Part shown: one piece after another, positions 1 to 11,111 of the stretch
Numbering within the stretch: position 1 is the stretch's first letter
Layout of the letters: each line of letters starts with the position of its first letter
NCBI GenBank assembly: GCA_031291685.1
Contig: JARLIP010000335.1
Location: 1-38,465 of the forward strand
DNA length: 38,465 bases
DNA from: Caulobacteraceae bacterium
GTDB taxonomy: Bacteria; Pseudomonadota; Alphaproteobacteria; Caulobacterales; Caulobacteraceae
Direction of reading: 5' to 3'
The notes under the pieces: generated by a model
Database searches by the model: none
What the model was told of the DNA's origin: nothing
The model's input: only the letters and a program-made list of their open reading frames with translations
Translations under genes and position numbers: made by a program

Positions 1-1528
1 CATAGCCAGCGATCTCGAAGGCCTTCATCATGATCTCGGGCAGGTGGTTCCGGATCGCCCCGCTCGACAGCTCGATGCCGTTGCAGACGATGTCGTACTG
101 ATAGGCCAGGATATCCAGTGGATCCTTGGTCGTCAGCGCCTCCAGCCCGCCCTGGGGCATGGAGAAGGGGTTGTGCGAGAAGTCGATCTGCTTGTCGTCC
201 TCGTTCCACTCGTACATCGGGAAATCGACGATCCAGCAGAACTTGAACTGGCCCTCTTCGACCAGGCCCAGGTCCGTGCCGACCTTGGTGCGCGCGGCGC
301 CCGCGAACTTGTAGAAGGCGCTGGGTTCGCCAGCGGCGAAGAACACCGCATCGCCCACCTTCAGTCCCAACTGGGCGCGGATCGCCTCGGCGCGCTCGGG
401 GCCGATGTTCTTGGCCACGGGGCCGGCCCCGCCCTCCTCGCCTTCACGCCAGAAGATATAGGCCAGGCCAGGCTGACCCTCGCCCTTGGCCCAGTCGTTC
501 ATGCGGTCGCAGAAGGCGCGGCTGCCGCCGCCCGGCGCGGGAATGGCCCAGATCGCGGCCTTGGGGTTTTCCAGGATGCCGGCGAACACCTTGAAGCCTG
601 AGCCACGGAAATGCTCGGAGACGTCGGCCATCTCGATCGGGTTGCGCAGGTCCGGCTTGTCGCTGCCGTACTTGGCGATGGATTCACGGAAGGGAATCCG
701 GGGGAACGGCGCCGGGGTCACGGTCTTGCCGTCGGCGAATTCCTCGAACACCCCCTGCATCACCGGCTCGATGGCGGCGAACACGTCGTCCTGGGTCACG
801 AAGCTCATTTCCAGATCGAGTTGGTAGAACTCGCCAGGAGAGCGGTCGGCCCGGGCCGCTTCGTCGCGGAAACAGGGGGCGATCTGGAAATAGCGGTCGA
901 AGCCCGAGACCATCAACAGCTGCTTGAACTGTTGTGGCGCCTGGGGCAGCGCATAGAATTGGCCGGGATGCAGCCGCGAGGGCACCAGGAAGTCCCGGGC
1001 GCCTTCCGGCGAGGACGCGGTCAGGATCGGGGTCTGAAACTCGGTGAAACCCTGGTCGATCATCCGCTGACGCAGGGAGCTGATCACCTTGGAGCGCAAC
1101 ACGATGTTCTTGTGCAGGGTCTCCCGGCGCAGGTCGAGATAGCGGTATTTGAGGCGCAGGTCCTCGGGATAGTCCGGCTCGCCAAACACCGGCACGGGCA
1201 GTTCGGCGGCCTCGGACAGCACCTCGACGGCGGTGGCGCGGATCTCGACTTCCCCGGTGGCGAGGTTCGGGTTGATGGTCTCGGCGCTGCGCGGCACGAC
1301 CTCGCCATCGACACGGATCACGCTTTCGGCGCGCAGGCGTTCGATCAGGGCGAAGCCGGGGGTTTCCGGCGCCAGGACGATCTGGGTCAGGCCATAGTGG
1401 TCGCGCAGATCCACGAACATCAGGCCGCCGTGGTCGCGCTTGCGGTGAATCCAGCCCGACAGCCGCACATTGGCGCCCGCACTGGCTGCTCGAAGGTCGC
1501 CGCAGGTGTTGGTGCGATAGGCGTGCAT
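1..1528 (-). CDS. aspS: Aspartyl-tRNA synthetase (3' end cut by window edge)
   Basis: Class II aminoacyl-tRNA synthetase that charges tRNA-Asp (or Asp and Asn tRNAs in organisms lacking AsnRS) in the cytoplasm. About 509 codons are visible from the ATG at 1528; the gene runs off the left edge, and the bacterial family is near 600 residues. Visible in order are an N-terminal OB-fold ([19 protein letters not shown]), the class II motif 2 region (CFRDE ... [15 protein letters not shown]), the bacterial GAD insertion and a motif with [15 protein letters not shown] near the visible end. The start [12 protein letters not shown] is typical of the family. The next gene leftward is unseen. It lies downstream of the DUF2239 gene on the same strand, about 97 bases away. 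Identification is secure; AspRS versus the non-discriminating form cannot be told from this fragment. Confidence 0.95.
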   Translation of the reverse strand, partial: MHAYRTNTCGDLRAASAGANVRLSGWIHRKRDHGGLMFVDLRDHYGLTQIVLAPETPGFALIERLRAESVIRVDGEVVPRSAETINPNLATGEVEIRATAVEVLSEAAELPVPVFGEPDYPEDLRLKYRYLDLRRETLHKNIVLRSKVISSLRQRMIDQGFTEFQTPILTASSPEGARDFLVPSRLHPGQFYALPQAPQQFKQLLMVSGFDRYFQIAPCFRDEAARADRSPGEFYQLDLEMSFVTQDDVFAAIEPVMQGVFEEFADGKTVTPAPFPRIPFRESIAKYGSDKPDLRNPIEMADVSEHFRGSGFKVFAGILENPKAAIWAIPAPGGGSRAFCDRMNDWAKGEGQPGLAYIFWREGEEGGAGPVAKNIGPERAEAIRAQLGLKVGDAVFFAAGEPSAFYKFAGAARTKVGTDLGLVEEGQFKFCWIVDFPMYEWNEDDKQIDFSHNPFSMPQGGLEALTTKDPLDILAYQYDIVCNGIELSSGAIRNHLPEIMMKAFEIAGY

Positions 1529-1625
1529 GGGGATATCTGGGATTCGCTGTTGGTGGCGCTGAAAGGCGCGGAAGGGGACATGCCGGGCCGAGGTTGTCAA
1601 GTTTGGGGCAGAGCCGGATCCAGCT

Positions 1626-2228
1626 TCACCCCCTAGCGAACGCACCGTTCGCCAGCAGTCGGAGGGCGAAGTCCCGCAGGTCCGCGGGCCAGGGCGCCAT
1701 CAGCCGCGCAAACCCGTCCAGATCCCCGGCGAACAGGGCGCGGCTGGCCTCCTCGAAGCCCGGCCGATCACTGGCGGTCGCGGAGATGAAGCGATAGGCC
1801 GCCTCCCGGGCCCGCCGCGCCGCATCCTCGGCGGCGCCGGCCTTGCGCGCCTCGTCCACCAGCCGTCGCAGGGCGACCGAGGTCCCGCCAGGGCGGCTGT
1901 TGAGCCAGGCCCAATGCCGGGGCAGCAGGGTCACCTCCCGCGCCACCACCCCCAGCCGGGGTCGCCCACGACCTCTTGGTTCCTTGGAGATTTCGTCGGC
2001 GGGATCGTCATCCTCGAGAGGCGCGACATAGCTCAATAGCCTCTGGCGCAAGGCCTCGTCGCTCTCGCGGGGATCCAGGTCGATGCGCTGGCCTGTGCGA
2101 TCGTCGAACACCAGGATCAGGCGATCCCCCGCGCCCAGCACGGCGCGGGCCACCTCGGCCAGGGGACCGGCGGCGAAACGCCGCGCGCCCTCGAAGGCCG
2201 TGCAGGGCGAGGTCAGGGGATCGGACAT
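1626..2228 (-). CDS. DUF2239 family protein
   Basis: A 200-residue soluble protein of unknown function. The central stretch [24 protein letters not shown] and the following Arg/Ala-rich helices (RRLVDEARK ... AYRFISA) match what I know of the DUF2239 family; the function of the family is not established. The N-terminal half, with [16 protein letters not shown], looks like a small beta-sheet domain, and the C-terminal half is helical. There is no signal peptide or membrane segment. The gene stands alone between aspS and the cyclophilin gene, and a palindrome sits about 40-50 bases upstream of its start, suggesting it has its own regulated promoter. The start ATG at 2228 is followed by the expected [14 protein letters not shown]; no strong Shine-Dalgarno is seen. 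Confidence 0.8.
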   Translation of the reverse strand: MSDPLTSPCTAFEGARRFAAGPLAEVARAVLGAGDRLILVFDDRTGQRIDLDPRESDEALRQRLLSYVAPLEDDDPADEISKEPRGRGRPRLGVVAREVTLLPRHWAWLNSRPGGTSVALRRLVDEARKAGAAEDAARRAREAAYRFISATASDRPGFEEASRALFAGDLDGFARLMAPWPADLRDFALRLLANGAFARG

Positions 2229-2263
2229 GGGCGCGCATTACCGCGCCCTGAAACCTTGGTCAA

Positions 2264-2279
2264 TATTACCCTGGTAAAA
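2264..2279. promoter_or_regulatory. Palindromic operator candidate upstream of DUF2239 gene
   Basis: A perfect TTACC-CT-GGTAA dyad occupies 2266-2277, and the flanks extend the symmetry to 7 of 9 positions per arm. It lies in the 67-base gap between the cyclophilin stop and the DUF2239 start, in AT-rich sequence unlike its surroundings, where the promoter of the DUF2239 gene should be. It is a likely repressor site; the regulator is unknown and no candidate is adjacent. Confidence 0.5.
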
Positions 2280-2295
2280 ATAAAGCGCCGAAGCC

Positions 2296-3153
2296 CTACT
2301 TCACCTCGGCGGCGATATCGATGTCGCAGATGTTGAAGTCGGTTCCCCGGGCCGCCTTGGACTGGGCCACCAGATTGGCGAAATAGGCGCTGCGGGTGTC
2401 GAGCACCTGCACCTTGGGGCGGCTGTCCGCGGGCATGTCCGCCAGGATCTGCACCTTGGTCATGCGATCCTGGGGCGCGGGAACCGGTTCGCCGGTCTTG
2501 ATCCGCCGGGCGACGTCCTCGCCCGCCAGCACCCGGCCGATGGCCGCATAGCGCTTGTTCAGGGCGTCGTGGTTCTGGCGCATGATGAAGAACTGGCTGT
2601 TGGCCGAGTCCGGGTCCTGGGCCCGGGCCATGCCGATCACCCCGGGGCAGAACATGCCGCTGGCGGCGACCTTGCCGCTGGCCATCAAGGGGGCCATGGC
2701 GATGGGCTGGCTGGACACCGGCAGGACGCCGAGGAAACCGATCTCCTGGCCGGGCGCCTTGTCATAGATGGCGATCGGATCGGCGGGCGCCCGACTGAAG
2801 ACGAACTCCCCCGGCACCTGCGGCAGGGTCGATCCGCCCTCCCCGGTGTTCTTGGGATCGCCGGTCTGATCCATGAAGTCATCGATGACCCGGAAGAAGG
2901 TCAGGCCGTCATAGAAGTGCTGGCGGGTCAGCACCTTCAGGCGCTCCACCGACAGGGGCGCCACGGATGGGATCAGCTCGACGATGATCCGACCTTGGTT
3001 GGTGTCGATCACCAGGGTGTTTTCAGCGTCGGCGGGACGCCAGTCTCCCGGCGCGGGCTGGGTGAAAGCCGCGGCCTGAACGCTCGAACCAAGCGCCAGG
3101 GCCACCAGGGCCCCACCGCACAGGCCCGCCAGGGCCGACATCGCACGCCGCAT
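2296..3153 (-). CDS. Secreted cyclophilin-type peptidylprolyl isomerase
   Basis: Catalyses cis-trans isomerisation of X-Pro bonds, probably in the periplasm. The 285-residue product starts with a signal peptide (MRRAMSALAGLCGGALVALALGSSVQA, cleavage near residue 28). The cyclophilin fold follows: QGRIIVELIPSVAP at 53-66, catalytic Arg 88 in FFRV, Gln 95 in DQTGDP, and the ANSQFFIM motif at 184-191. Compared with short bacterial PpiA/PpiB (about 165-190 residues) there is an insertion of roughly 60 residues between GDP (98-100) and the GVIGMAR strand (171-177), and a C-terminal extension of about 50 residues. Its neighbour on the same strand is coaD, 168 bases upstream, so it probably has its own promoter. 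Confidence 0.9.
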   Translation of the reverse strand: MRRAMSALAGLCGGALVALALGSSVQAAAFTQPAPGDWRPADAENTLVIDTNQGRIIVELIPSVAPLSVERLKVLTRQHFYDGLTFFRVIDDFMDQTGDPKNTGEGGSTLPQVPGEFVFSRAPADPIAIYDKAPGQEIGFLGVLPVSSQPIAMAPLMASGKVAASGMFCPGVIGMARAQDPDSANSQFFIMRQNHDALNKRYAAIGRVLAGEDVARRIKTGEPVPAPQDRMTKVQILADMPADSRPKVQVLDTRSAYFANLVAQSKAARGTDFNICDIDIAAEVK

Positions 3154-3321
3154 GAGATGACTACTCCGTCTTCGTCAGAGCGGCCTGCGCGGCCGTCTTC
3201 TAGGAAATGGTAAGATGGCGCGCCCCACCCCGGGATCACCCCTGTTCGTATTCGCAACTCTTATCAAGGATCACGTCGGAAACGTGGCGCCGCGGCTTGC
3301 GGTCACCCCGGGGAAATTTCG

Positions 3322-3822
3322 TTAGGCGGACTTGACCCCGATCTTGGCCAGCAGGCGCTTGGACACCCCCTTGGGCAGGAAGGGGGTGATGTCGCCGCCC
3401 AGCCTGGCGATTTCCTTGACCAGCCGCGAGGCGATCGCCTGGTGGCGCGGATCGGCCATCAGGAACGCGGTCTCGATCTCACGATTGAGCTGCTGGTTCA
3501 TGGCGGTCATCTGGAATTCGTATTCGAAGTCGGCCACGGCCCGCAGGCCGCGAATGATCACATGGGCGCCGACCTGTTCGGCGAACTGCATGGTCAGGCT
3601 CTCGAAGGGCAGGACCACCACCTCGGCCCCGCGGGTCAGGTGGGCGGTCTCCTCCTGGATGATCTCCACCCGCTCCTCGAGGGAGAACAGCGGACCCTTG
3701 TCGCGGTTGATCGCCACGCCGATGACCAGCTTATCGACCAGCTTGACCGCCCGGCCGATGATGTCGAGATGCCCGTTGGTCACGGGGTCGAAGGTGCCCG
3801 GATAAAGTCCGATGCGCTCCAT
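3322..3822 (-). CDS. coaD: Phosphopantetheine adenylyltransferase
   Basis: Catalyses ATP + 4'-phosphopantetheine to dephospho-CoA + PPi, the penultimate step of coenzyme A synthesis. The 166-residue length is normal for the family. The nucleotidyltransferase signature YPGTFDPVTNGH (residues 7-18, T/HxGH type) and the C-terminal IASRLVKEIARLGGDI segment are both present, as is the RGLRAVADFEYEFQM stretch conserved in CoaD. The start ATG at 3822 is preceded by a GGGGAG ribosome binding site. It lies 64 bases after the gyrA stop on the same strand, so the two may be co-transcribed. Confidence 0.97.
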   Translation of the reverse strand: MERIGLYPGTFDPVTNGHLDIIGRAVKLVDKLVIGVAINRDKGPLFSLEERVEIIQEETAHLTRGAEVVVLPFESLTMQFAEQVGAHVIIRGLRAVADFEYEFQMTAMNQQLNREIETAFLMADPRHQAIASRLVKEIARLGGDITPFLPKGVSKRLLAKIGVKSA

Positions 3823-3886
3823 GCCCAGCTCCCCGTCTTATTACGCTATGGTCGCATCTGCCCTAGACGGGGAAAAGCGGAGCCTG

Positions 3887-6646
<2,760 letters not shown>

Positions 6647-6689
6647 GGGAAATCAGCCGCGGGAATCGAGCGGAAAGGTCATAAAACAC

Positions 6690-6718
6690 CTGTTAGCACT
6701 CTCGGGCCGTTGGTGCAA
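6690..6718 (-). promoter_or_regulatory. Possible gyrA promoter
   Basis: On the minus strand a TTGCAC hexamer (6718-6713) is followed 17 bases later by TAACAG inside GCTAACAG (6697-6690), which resembles the Caulobacter housekeeping -10 GCTANA pattern only partly. It is about 45 bases upstream of the TTG start in the 190-base gyrA/sodC gap. The match is weak and is offered as a lead only. Confidence 0.25.
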
Positions 6719-6836
6719 AAATCCACGCGTCAAAAGCGATTTTCGCCAGGGCAGGTCCCAGGTTCCGGTGTAGGCGACGCTTGCAATCGCTTCGCGAGAG
6801 CGCAACTTCCTCTGATCGAACCCAGGAGACCTCGCC

Positions 6837-7394
6837 TTGCACGCCAGACACGCCCTGACCAGACACGCCCTGATCGGCGGCCTCGCCGCCAGCCTCGCCC
6901 TCGCCGCGGCCGCCCTGGCCCAGCCCGCCGCTGCGCCCCCCTCCGCCACCGCCAGCCTGAAGACCCCCGATGGCGTCATCATCGGCTCTGTGGTCCTCAC
7001 CGAAGGTCCCTCCGGCGTTCTCCTGCGGGTGGATCTGAAGGGGCTGACGCCGGGTTGGCACGGCATGCATTTCCACGAGAAGGGCGACTGCTCGGACCCG
7101 AAGTTCATGAGCAGCGGCGGCCATATCCAGATGCCGGGCATGAAGATGCCGCACGGCCTTCTGAACCCCGAGGGGCCTGATTATGGCGACCTGCCCAACA
7201 TCTTCGTCCAGGCCGACGGCACGGCCAAGGCCGAGGCCTTTTCGACCACCGTCTCGCTGAAGGGCGCCCAGGGCCGCTCGGCCCTGCTCGACGCCGACGG
7301 CTCGGCCCTGGTGATCCACGCCGCGGCGGACGACCAGACCAGCCAGCCCATCGGCGGCGCCGGCGCCCGGGTCGCCTGCGCGGTGATCCGGTAA
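6837..7394 (+). CDS. sodC: Periplasmic Cu/Zn superoxide dismutase family protein
   Basis: Dismutates superoxide to hydrogen peroxide and oxygen in the periplasm. 185 residues with a signal peptide ending near LAQP (29-30). Copper ligands His78, His80 and His161 (GMHFHEKGDC, VIHAAADD), bridging His96 and zinc ligands His106 and Asp118 are present, as is the Cys85-Cys181 disulfide pair. The third zinc histidine, expected in GPHAGDLPN, is replaced: the sequence reads GPDYGDLPN, giving Asp115. The metal-site loop is also methionine-rich (MPGMKMPHG). The start is TTG at 6837 with AGGAG at 6824-6828, 8 bases upstream. It is divergent from gyrA and convergent with the TonB receptor, so it is monocistronic. 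sodC next to gyrA is, to my knowledge, the Caulobacter arrangement. Confidence 0.92.
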   Translation: MHARHALTRHALIGGLAASLALAAAALAQPAAAPPSATASLKTPDGVIIGSVVLTEGPSGVLLRVDLKGLTPGWHGMHFHEKGDCSDPKFMSSGGHIQMPGMKMPHGLLNPEGPDYGDLPNIFVQADGTAKAEAFSTTVSLKGAQGRSALLDADGSALVIHAAADDQTSQPIGGAGARVACAVIR

Positions 7395-7405
7395 TAGAGA
7401 ATTAC

Positions 7406-7433
7406 GGGGCGGGCGCTCAGACACGCCCGCCCC
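7406..7433. terminator. Bidirectional terminator hairpin, sodC / TonB receptor
   Basis: Perfect 10-bp stem GGGGCGGGCG / CGCCCGCCCC (7406-7415 and 7424-7433) with an 8-base loop, 12 bases after the sodC stop and 8 bases before the stop of the convergent receptor gene. There is no clear T-run on either side, so Rho-independent function is probable but not certain. Confidence 0.65.
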
Positions 7434-7440
7434 TCCGTCC

Positions 7441-9771
7441 TTAGTACTTGTAGTTCAGGGTCAGGCCCACCGTGCGCGGACGCGTGGTAGCGATGCGTCG
7501 GGTGGTCGGAAGGTCCGCGCCGATGGCGACGGGCAGGCCCGTCTCACCGATCTTGTCGAAAAGATTGTCGACGAACAGAACCGCCTCCCAGGCCGCGCCC
7601 TTTTCCACGCCCAGGCGCAGGTTGGTGATCGAATAGTCACCGCGACGATAGTAGGGGCTTGAGCGGTCATAGAGGGCGTGGGAGGTGCTGACATAGCTGA
7701 CGTCCACGCGGCCAAAGCCCGAGTAATCGTCCACGATCGGCCGGGTGTATTCCGCCGAAACCGAGCCATTCACATGGGGCACGTCCAGCAGCCAATCACC
7801 CTTGCGGGCGGTCGGATGGTCCTTGTCCGGGCCGGGAACGTCATTGCTGAGAGTCGCGTTGGTGTAGCCAACTCCCGCCGACAGTCGCAACCCTTCGATC
7901 GGCCGCAGATCCACTTCCAGCTCGGCGCCCTTGCTGACGGCCTTGCCGAAATTGGCGGTGATGTTGTAGCCGCACTTCAGATCCAACTGCTGCTGCACAT
8001 CGCTCCAGTCGATATAGTACACGGAGCCATTGATGGTCAGCTTGTGATCAAGCCAAGTGGTTTTGGCGCCGGCTTCATAGTTCCAAAGGCTGTCGGGATT
8101 GTAGCGGCTCAACTGGCTATCGCTGAGGCCCAGCCCCTGGACCTCCGCGCCGCACACATTCGGCGGAGCGGGATTGTTCGGCCCGCCGGGGCGATAGCCC
8201 TTGGCCGCGGTCAGATAGACCATGTGGTCGGGATCGATCTGCCAGGACAGATTGAACTTGGGGTTCACCCCTTGGTCCGACGAATGCGTATAGGGCGTCA
8301 GGGAGTGACCGCCGTTGAGCACGCCGTCGCCTTCCTGGAAGAAGCGCTGGTCGACGTCGAAGGCCCGGAAGCCGGCGGTGGCGGCGAAGCCATAGCCCAG
8401 TTGCAGCGTGGCCTCACCAAAGCCCGCCGTTTCCTGCAGGGTCGCCTTGCGCACGCCGTGGTAGATTGTCGAGTCGCCGAAAGGTGATTCAAAAGCGGTG
8501 TTGTAGCCGGGCGGAACCGGGATCGCCGATTCCAGTGGAGCGAAGGTACGGTGGAAATAGAGCCCGCCGATGAACTGTAACGGCCCGTTGAACTTCGACG
8601 TAAAACGGAGCTCTTGGGTAAATTCTTTATTCTCATAATTCCCGGTCATTACGGCCGGATAGGCGTAGGACTGGGCGTTAGCCTTTATGAGGCCATCCGG
8701 TCCGTAGAAATAATCAAGAACCTTAGACACGTCCTCGTTGATGATGACCTTGCGGTCATAATAGGAGGTCGAGGAGGTGATCTCGAACTTCGGGAAGGAC
8801 TTGTGGATGGCGACATTGCCCAGGACCGAGCGCTGATCGCTGACTTCCGAGACGTCCCGGGTCTGGATCAGGTTGTGGAAGGTCCCGGGTCCCTCGTCGA
8901 ACTGGAAGGGCGCCCCCAGGCGGGTGTACTGATAGAAGATCGAGGGCGTGATCGACAGGCTGTCGTCAGGCTGGATGCGCAGCTGAGCGCGGAAACCCTC
9001 GGTATTCTCGGTATTGACGTCGCGCTTGACCGTGCTGTTCGGCTTGACGGCCAGATAGTTGTTCGGATCGATCTGGTAGCGGTCGATATAGCCGCCCTGA
9101 TAGCGATAGAAGGCCGTAACCCGGGCCGCGACCTTGTCCTGAACCAGGGGGATATTGACCACGCCGCTGGCCGAGGCGTTGGGCCCGCCGCCCTCAGTGC
9201 CGGACACCGTGCCGCTGAGCTTGACGTGGTAGTTGTTCATCTCAGGCTGGTTAGTGATGTATTTGATGGTGCCGCCCATGGAGCTGGACCCATAGAGCGT
9301 GCCCTGTGGGCCGCGCAGCACCTCGACCCGGCTCAGGTCGAACAGCGACGGATCCAGCAGACCGCGCTGGGCCAGCAGCGAGGCGTTGCTGGAAGCCGAG
9401 ATGGGGGTGTCGTCCAGGTAATAGCCGACCGTGCCCGCGGAGCCAGCGGTGGAGGAAATACCGCGGACGATCAGCACGTTCTGGCCCGGCCCAGCCGAGC
9501 TCACCGCCAGGCCGGGCGCGATGCGGGCCAGATCCGAGACGTTCTCGACCCCAGAGCGCTCCAGGCGCTGTTCGGTGAAGGCGCTGACGCTGATCGGAAC
9601 CTTCTGCACCGACTGGGCGCGCTTTTGGGCGGTCACGACGATCTCCGCGCCACTGTCCTGGGCCGCCTTGGCCGATTGGGCGCTGGCCGCTGAAGCGAGC
9701 ACGAGCGAAGCGGCGAGGCCCAATGAGGTCGAACCCATCAAGGCGGCGCGCCGCGCGAAGCTATTTGTCAT
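7441..9771 (-). CDS. TonB-dependent outer-membrane receptor
   Basis: Outer-membrane 22-strand barrel that takes up a ligand with energy from TonB-ExbBD. 776 residues: signal peptide to about residue 31 (SAASAQS), a TonB box EIVVTAQKR at 43-51, a plug domain (VPISVSAF, LARIAPGL, VLIVRGISS, GYYLDDTPIS, VEVLRGPQGTLYGSSSMGGTI) and the barrel, ending in an aromatic residue (LTLNYKY). This is the plug type common in Caulobacterales and sphingomonads; the substrate cannot be read from the sequence. An AGGGGAT site precedes the ATG at 9771. It is divergent from an NTF2-like secreted protein and an XRE-cupin regulator across a 216-base gap with a strong palindrome, suggesting shared control. Confidence 0.93.
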   Translation of the reverse strand: MTNSFARRAALMGSTSLGLAASLVLASAASAQSAKAAQDSGAEIVVTAQKRAQSVQKVPISVSAFTEQRLERSGVENVSDLARIAPGLAVSSAGPGQNVLIVRGISSTAGSAGTVGYYLDDTPISASSNASLLAQRGLLDPSLFDLSRVEVLRGPQGTLYGSSSMGGTIKYITNQPEMNNYHVKLSGTVSGTEGGGPNASASGVVNIPLVQDKVAARVTAFYRYQGGYIDRYQIDPNNYLAVKPNSTVKRDVNTENTEGFRAQLRIQPDDSLSITPSIFYQYTRLGAPFQFDEGPGTFHNLIQTRDVSEVSDQRSVLGNVAIHKSFPKFEITSSTSYYDRKVIINEDVSKVLDYFYGPDGLIKANAQSYAYPAVMTGNYENKEFTQELRFTSKFNGPLQFIGGLYFHRTFAPLESAIPVPPGYNTAFESPFGDSTIYHGVRKATLQETAGFGEATLQLGYGFAATAGFRAFDVDQRFFQEGDGVLNGGHSLTPYTHSSDQGVNPKFNLSWQIDPDHMVYLTAAKGYRPGGPNNPAPPNVCGAEVQGLGLSDSQLSRYNPDSLWNYEAGAKTTWLDHKLTINGSVYYIDWSDVQQQLDLKCGYNITANFGKAVSKGAELEVDLRPIEGLRLSAGVGYTNATLSNDVPGPDKDHPTARKGDWLLDVPHVNGSVSAEYTRPIVDDYSGFGRVDVSYVSTSHALYDRSSPYYRRGDYSITNLRLGVEKGAAWEAVLFVDNLFDKIGETGLPVAIGADLPTTRRIATTRPRTVGLTLNYKY

Positions 9772-9890
9772 GACTATCCCCTTTTACGTTCGCACTCCCG
9801 GACACGTCCAAACGCGCGGTGCGACGGGCGCGCCAGCAGCTTTGAGCAACCTCAGGAGACGGACGAAATCTGGAGATCAAAGATACGTGT

Positions 9891-9914
9891 GTCTATCAAA
9901 ATTTTTTGATAGAC
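9891..9914. promoter_or_regulatory. 24-bp palindrome in the divergent receptor / NTF2-like gap
   Basis: Two perfect 11-base arms, GTCTATCAAAA (9891-9901) and TTTTGATAGAC (9904-9914), are separated by 2 bases. It lies 120 bases upstream of the TonB receptor start and 74 bases upstream of the NTF2-like GTG start, in AT-rich sequence. The position between divergent genes favours an operator over a terminator. The nearest regulator is the XRE-cupin protein at 10529, but binding is only inferred. Confidence 0.6.
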
Positions 9915-9987
9915 GGTCGGAAACAGGGATTGTGGCCTGGGCGCAACGCCCCTCACAGTCGCGGCCGGATCATTCGGGAGAATTTCC

Positions 9988-10494
9988 GTGAACAGAACCC
10001 ACATCGCCCCCAAACGCCTCAACCTGGCCGCGCCCACTTGGCTGCTCGCCGTTCTGGCGGCCATAGTCATGGGCATGGCCATCGACACCACCGCCCTCGC
10101 CGCCCCTGCCCACAAGGACGCCACCGCCGCGGTGCGCGAGGCCCTGAACCAGAGCGCCGTGGCCTGGTCGGCCGGCGATCTGGACGCCTTCATGCGCGTC
10201 TATGAGGACTCGCCCCAGACCACCTACATCGCCGCCAAGGGTCCGGTGACCGGCTATCGCGAGATCCACGACATGTATGCGGCGCGGTTCAGCGGGGCCA
10301 AGCCCGTGGACCTGGGCGCCCTGACCTTCGACATCCTCGACACTCGCATGATGGGCCCAGCCTACGCCCTGGTGGTCGGTCGGTTTCACCTGACCCACGC
10401 CGACGGCTCCAAGCCCCCGGCCAGCGGGATCTTCACACTGGTCTTCCATCGCTCCGCCGCCGGATGGCGCATCATTTCCGACCACACCTCCTGA
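9988..10494 (+). CDS. Secreted NTF2-like (SnoaL/DUF4440-type) protein
   Basis: 168 residues. The N-terminus has a hydrophobic segment (TWLLAVLAAIVMGMAI) followed by TTALAAPAH, consistent with a signal peptide cleaved near residue 39. The rest matches the NTF2-like cone fold of the SnoaL/DUF4440 group: an N-terminal helix (VREALNQSAVAWSAGDLDAFMRVYED), the loop-strand TYIAAKGPVTGYREI and closing strands (FHLTHADGSKPPASGIFTLVFHRSAAGWRIISDHTS). Members include isomerases and binding proteins, so no reaction can be assigned. The start is GTG at 9988 with GGGAG at 9976-9980. A 34-base gap to the XRE-cupin gene suggests an operon. Confidence 0.8.
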   Translation: MNRTHIAPKRLNLAAPTWLLAVLAAIVMGMAIDTTALAAPAHKDATAAVREALNQSAVAWSAGDLDAFMRVYEDSPQTTYIAAKGPVTGYREIHDMYAARFSGAKPVDLGALTFDILDTRMMGPAYALVVGRFHLTHADGSKPPASGIFTLVFHRSAAGWRIISDHTS

Positions 10495-10528
10495 CGGTCT
10501 CAAGGCCGCAGGCGACCCCGGACGCACC

Positions 10529-11101
10529 ATGCCCCCTCGACTGAAACTGACGGATCAGGCCGCCTCCCTGTCCATTGGCGCGGCGCTCAAGGCCCGGCGC
10601 AAGCGCATGGACCTGACCCTGACCGAACTGGCGGAGAAATCGGGGCTGTCCGCCCCCTTCATCTCCCAGGTGGAGCGGGGCCAGGCGGCGCCCTCGATCG
10701 TGTCCCTGATGGGCCTGGCCGAGGCCCTTGGGGTGGACATCAACTATTTCGTCAGCGTGCCCAAGCCCAACCAGATCGTGCGGCGAGGGGACGAGCCGGA
10801 ATATATCGATGTGGGCCTGCCCGCCCGCTACACTCGCCTCAGCGGCAAGCACGAGGAGCGAAAACTCGAGGCCCTGCTGATCGAGGTCCCCCCCGGCGCC
10901 ACTTCCCCCACCGCCTCCCGCGAGGGTGAGGGCTTCTGGTATGTCCTCGACGGTGAGATCGAGGTCACGTTGGGCAAGGAAACCTTCAGCCTCCGGTCCG
11001 GCGACAGCGCCCATTTCGACCAGCGCCATCCCTACAGCATGCGCAACACCGGCACGGTCGACACCCGCATGCTTTGGGTCGGCACCCCAGCCCTGTTCTA
11101 G
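10529..11101 (+). CDS. XRE-family regulator with C-terminal cupin sensor
   Basis: 190-residue transcription regulator. A helix-turn-helix spans about 18-72 (IGAALKARRKRM, LTELAEKSGLSAPFISQVERGQAAPSIVSLMGLAEALG), and a cupin_2 domain about 110-185 (GEGFWYVLDGEIEVTLGKE, LRSGDSAHFDQRHPYSMRNTG). Known relatives (PuuR, SutR and others) sense a small metabolite through the cupin and bind near their own operon. Here it sits between the NTF2-like gene and a GNAT gene, all on the plus strand, opposite a TonB receptor. It may control this set through the palindrome at 9891-9914; that link is inference. The start ATG at 10529 lacks a clear Shine-Dalgarno. Confidence 0.9.
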   Translation: MPPRLKLTDQAASLSIGAALKARRKRMDLTLTELAEKSGLSAPFISQVERGQAAPSIVSLMGLAEALGVDINYFVSVPKPNQIVRRGDEPEYIDVGLPARYTRLSGKHEERKLEALLIEVPPGATSPTASREGEGFWYVLDGEIEVTLGKETFSLRSGDSAHFDQRHPYSMRNTGTVDTRMLWVGTPALF

Positions 11102-11111
11102 AGGACCCGCG

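Noticed and set aside
8614-9693. 359-codon open frame antisense to the TonB receptor
   Set aside because: Shadow frame; the minus-strand receptor has TonB box, plug and barrel motifs throughout.
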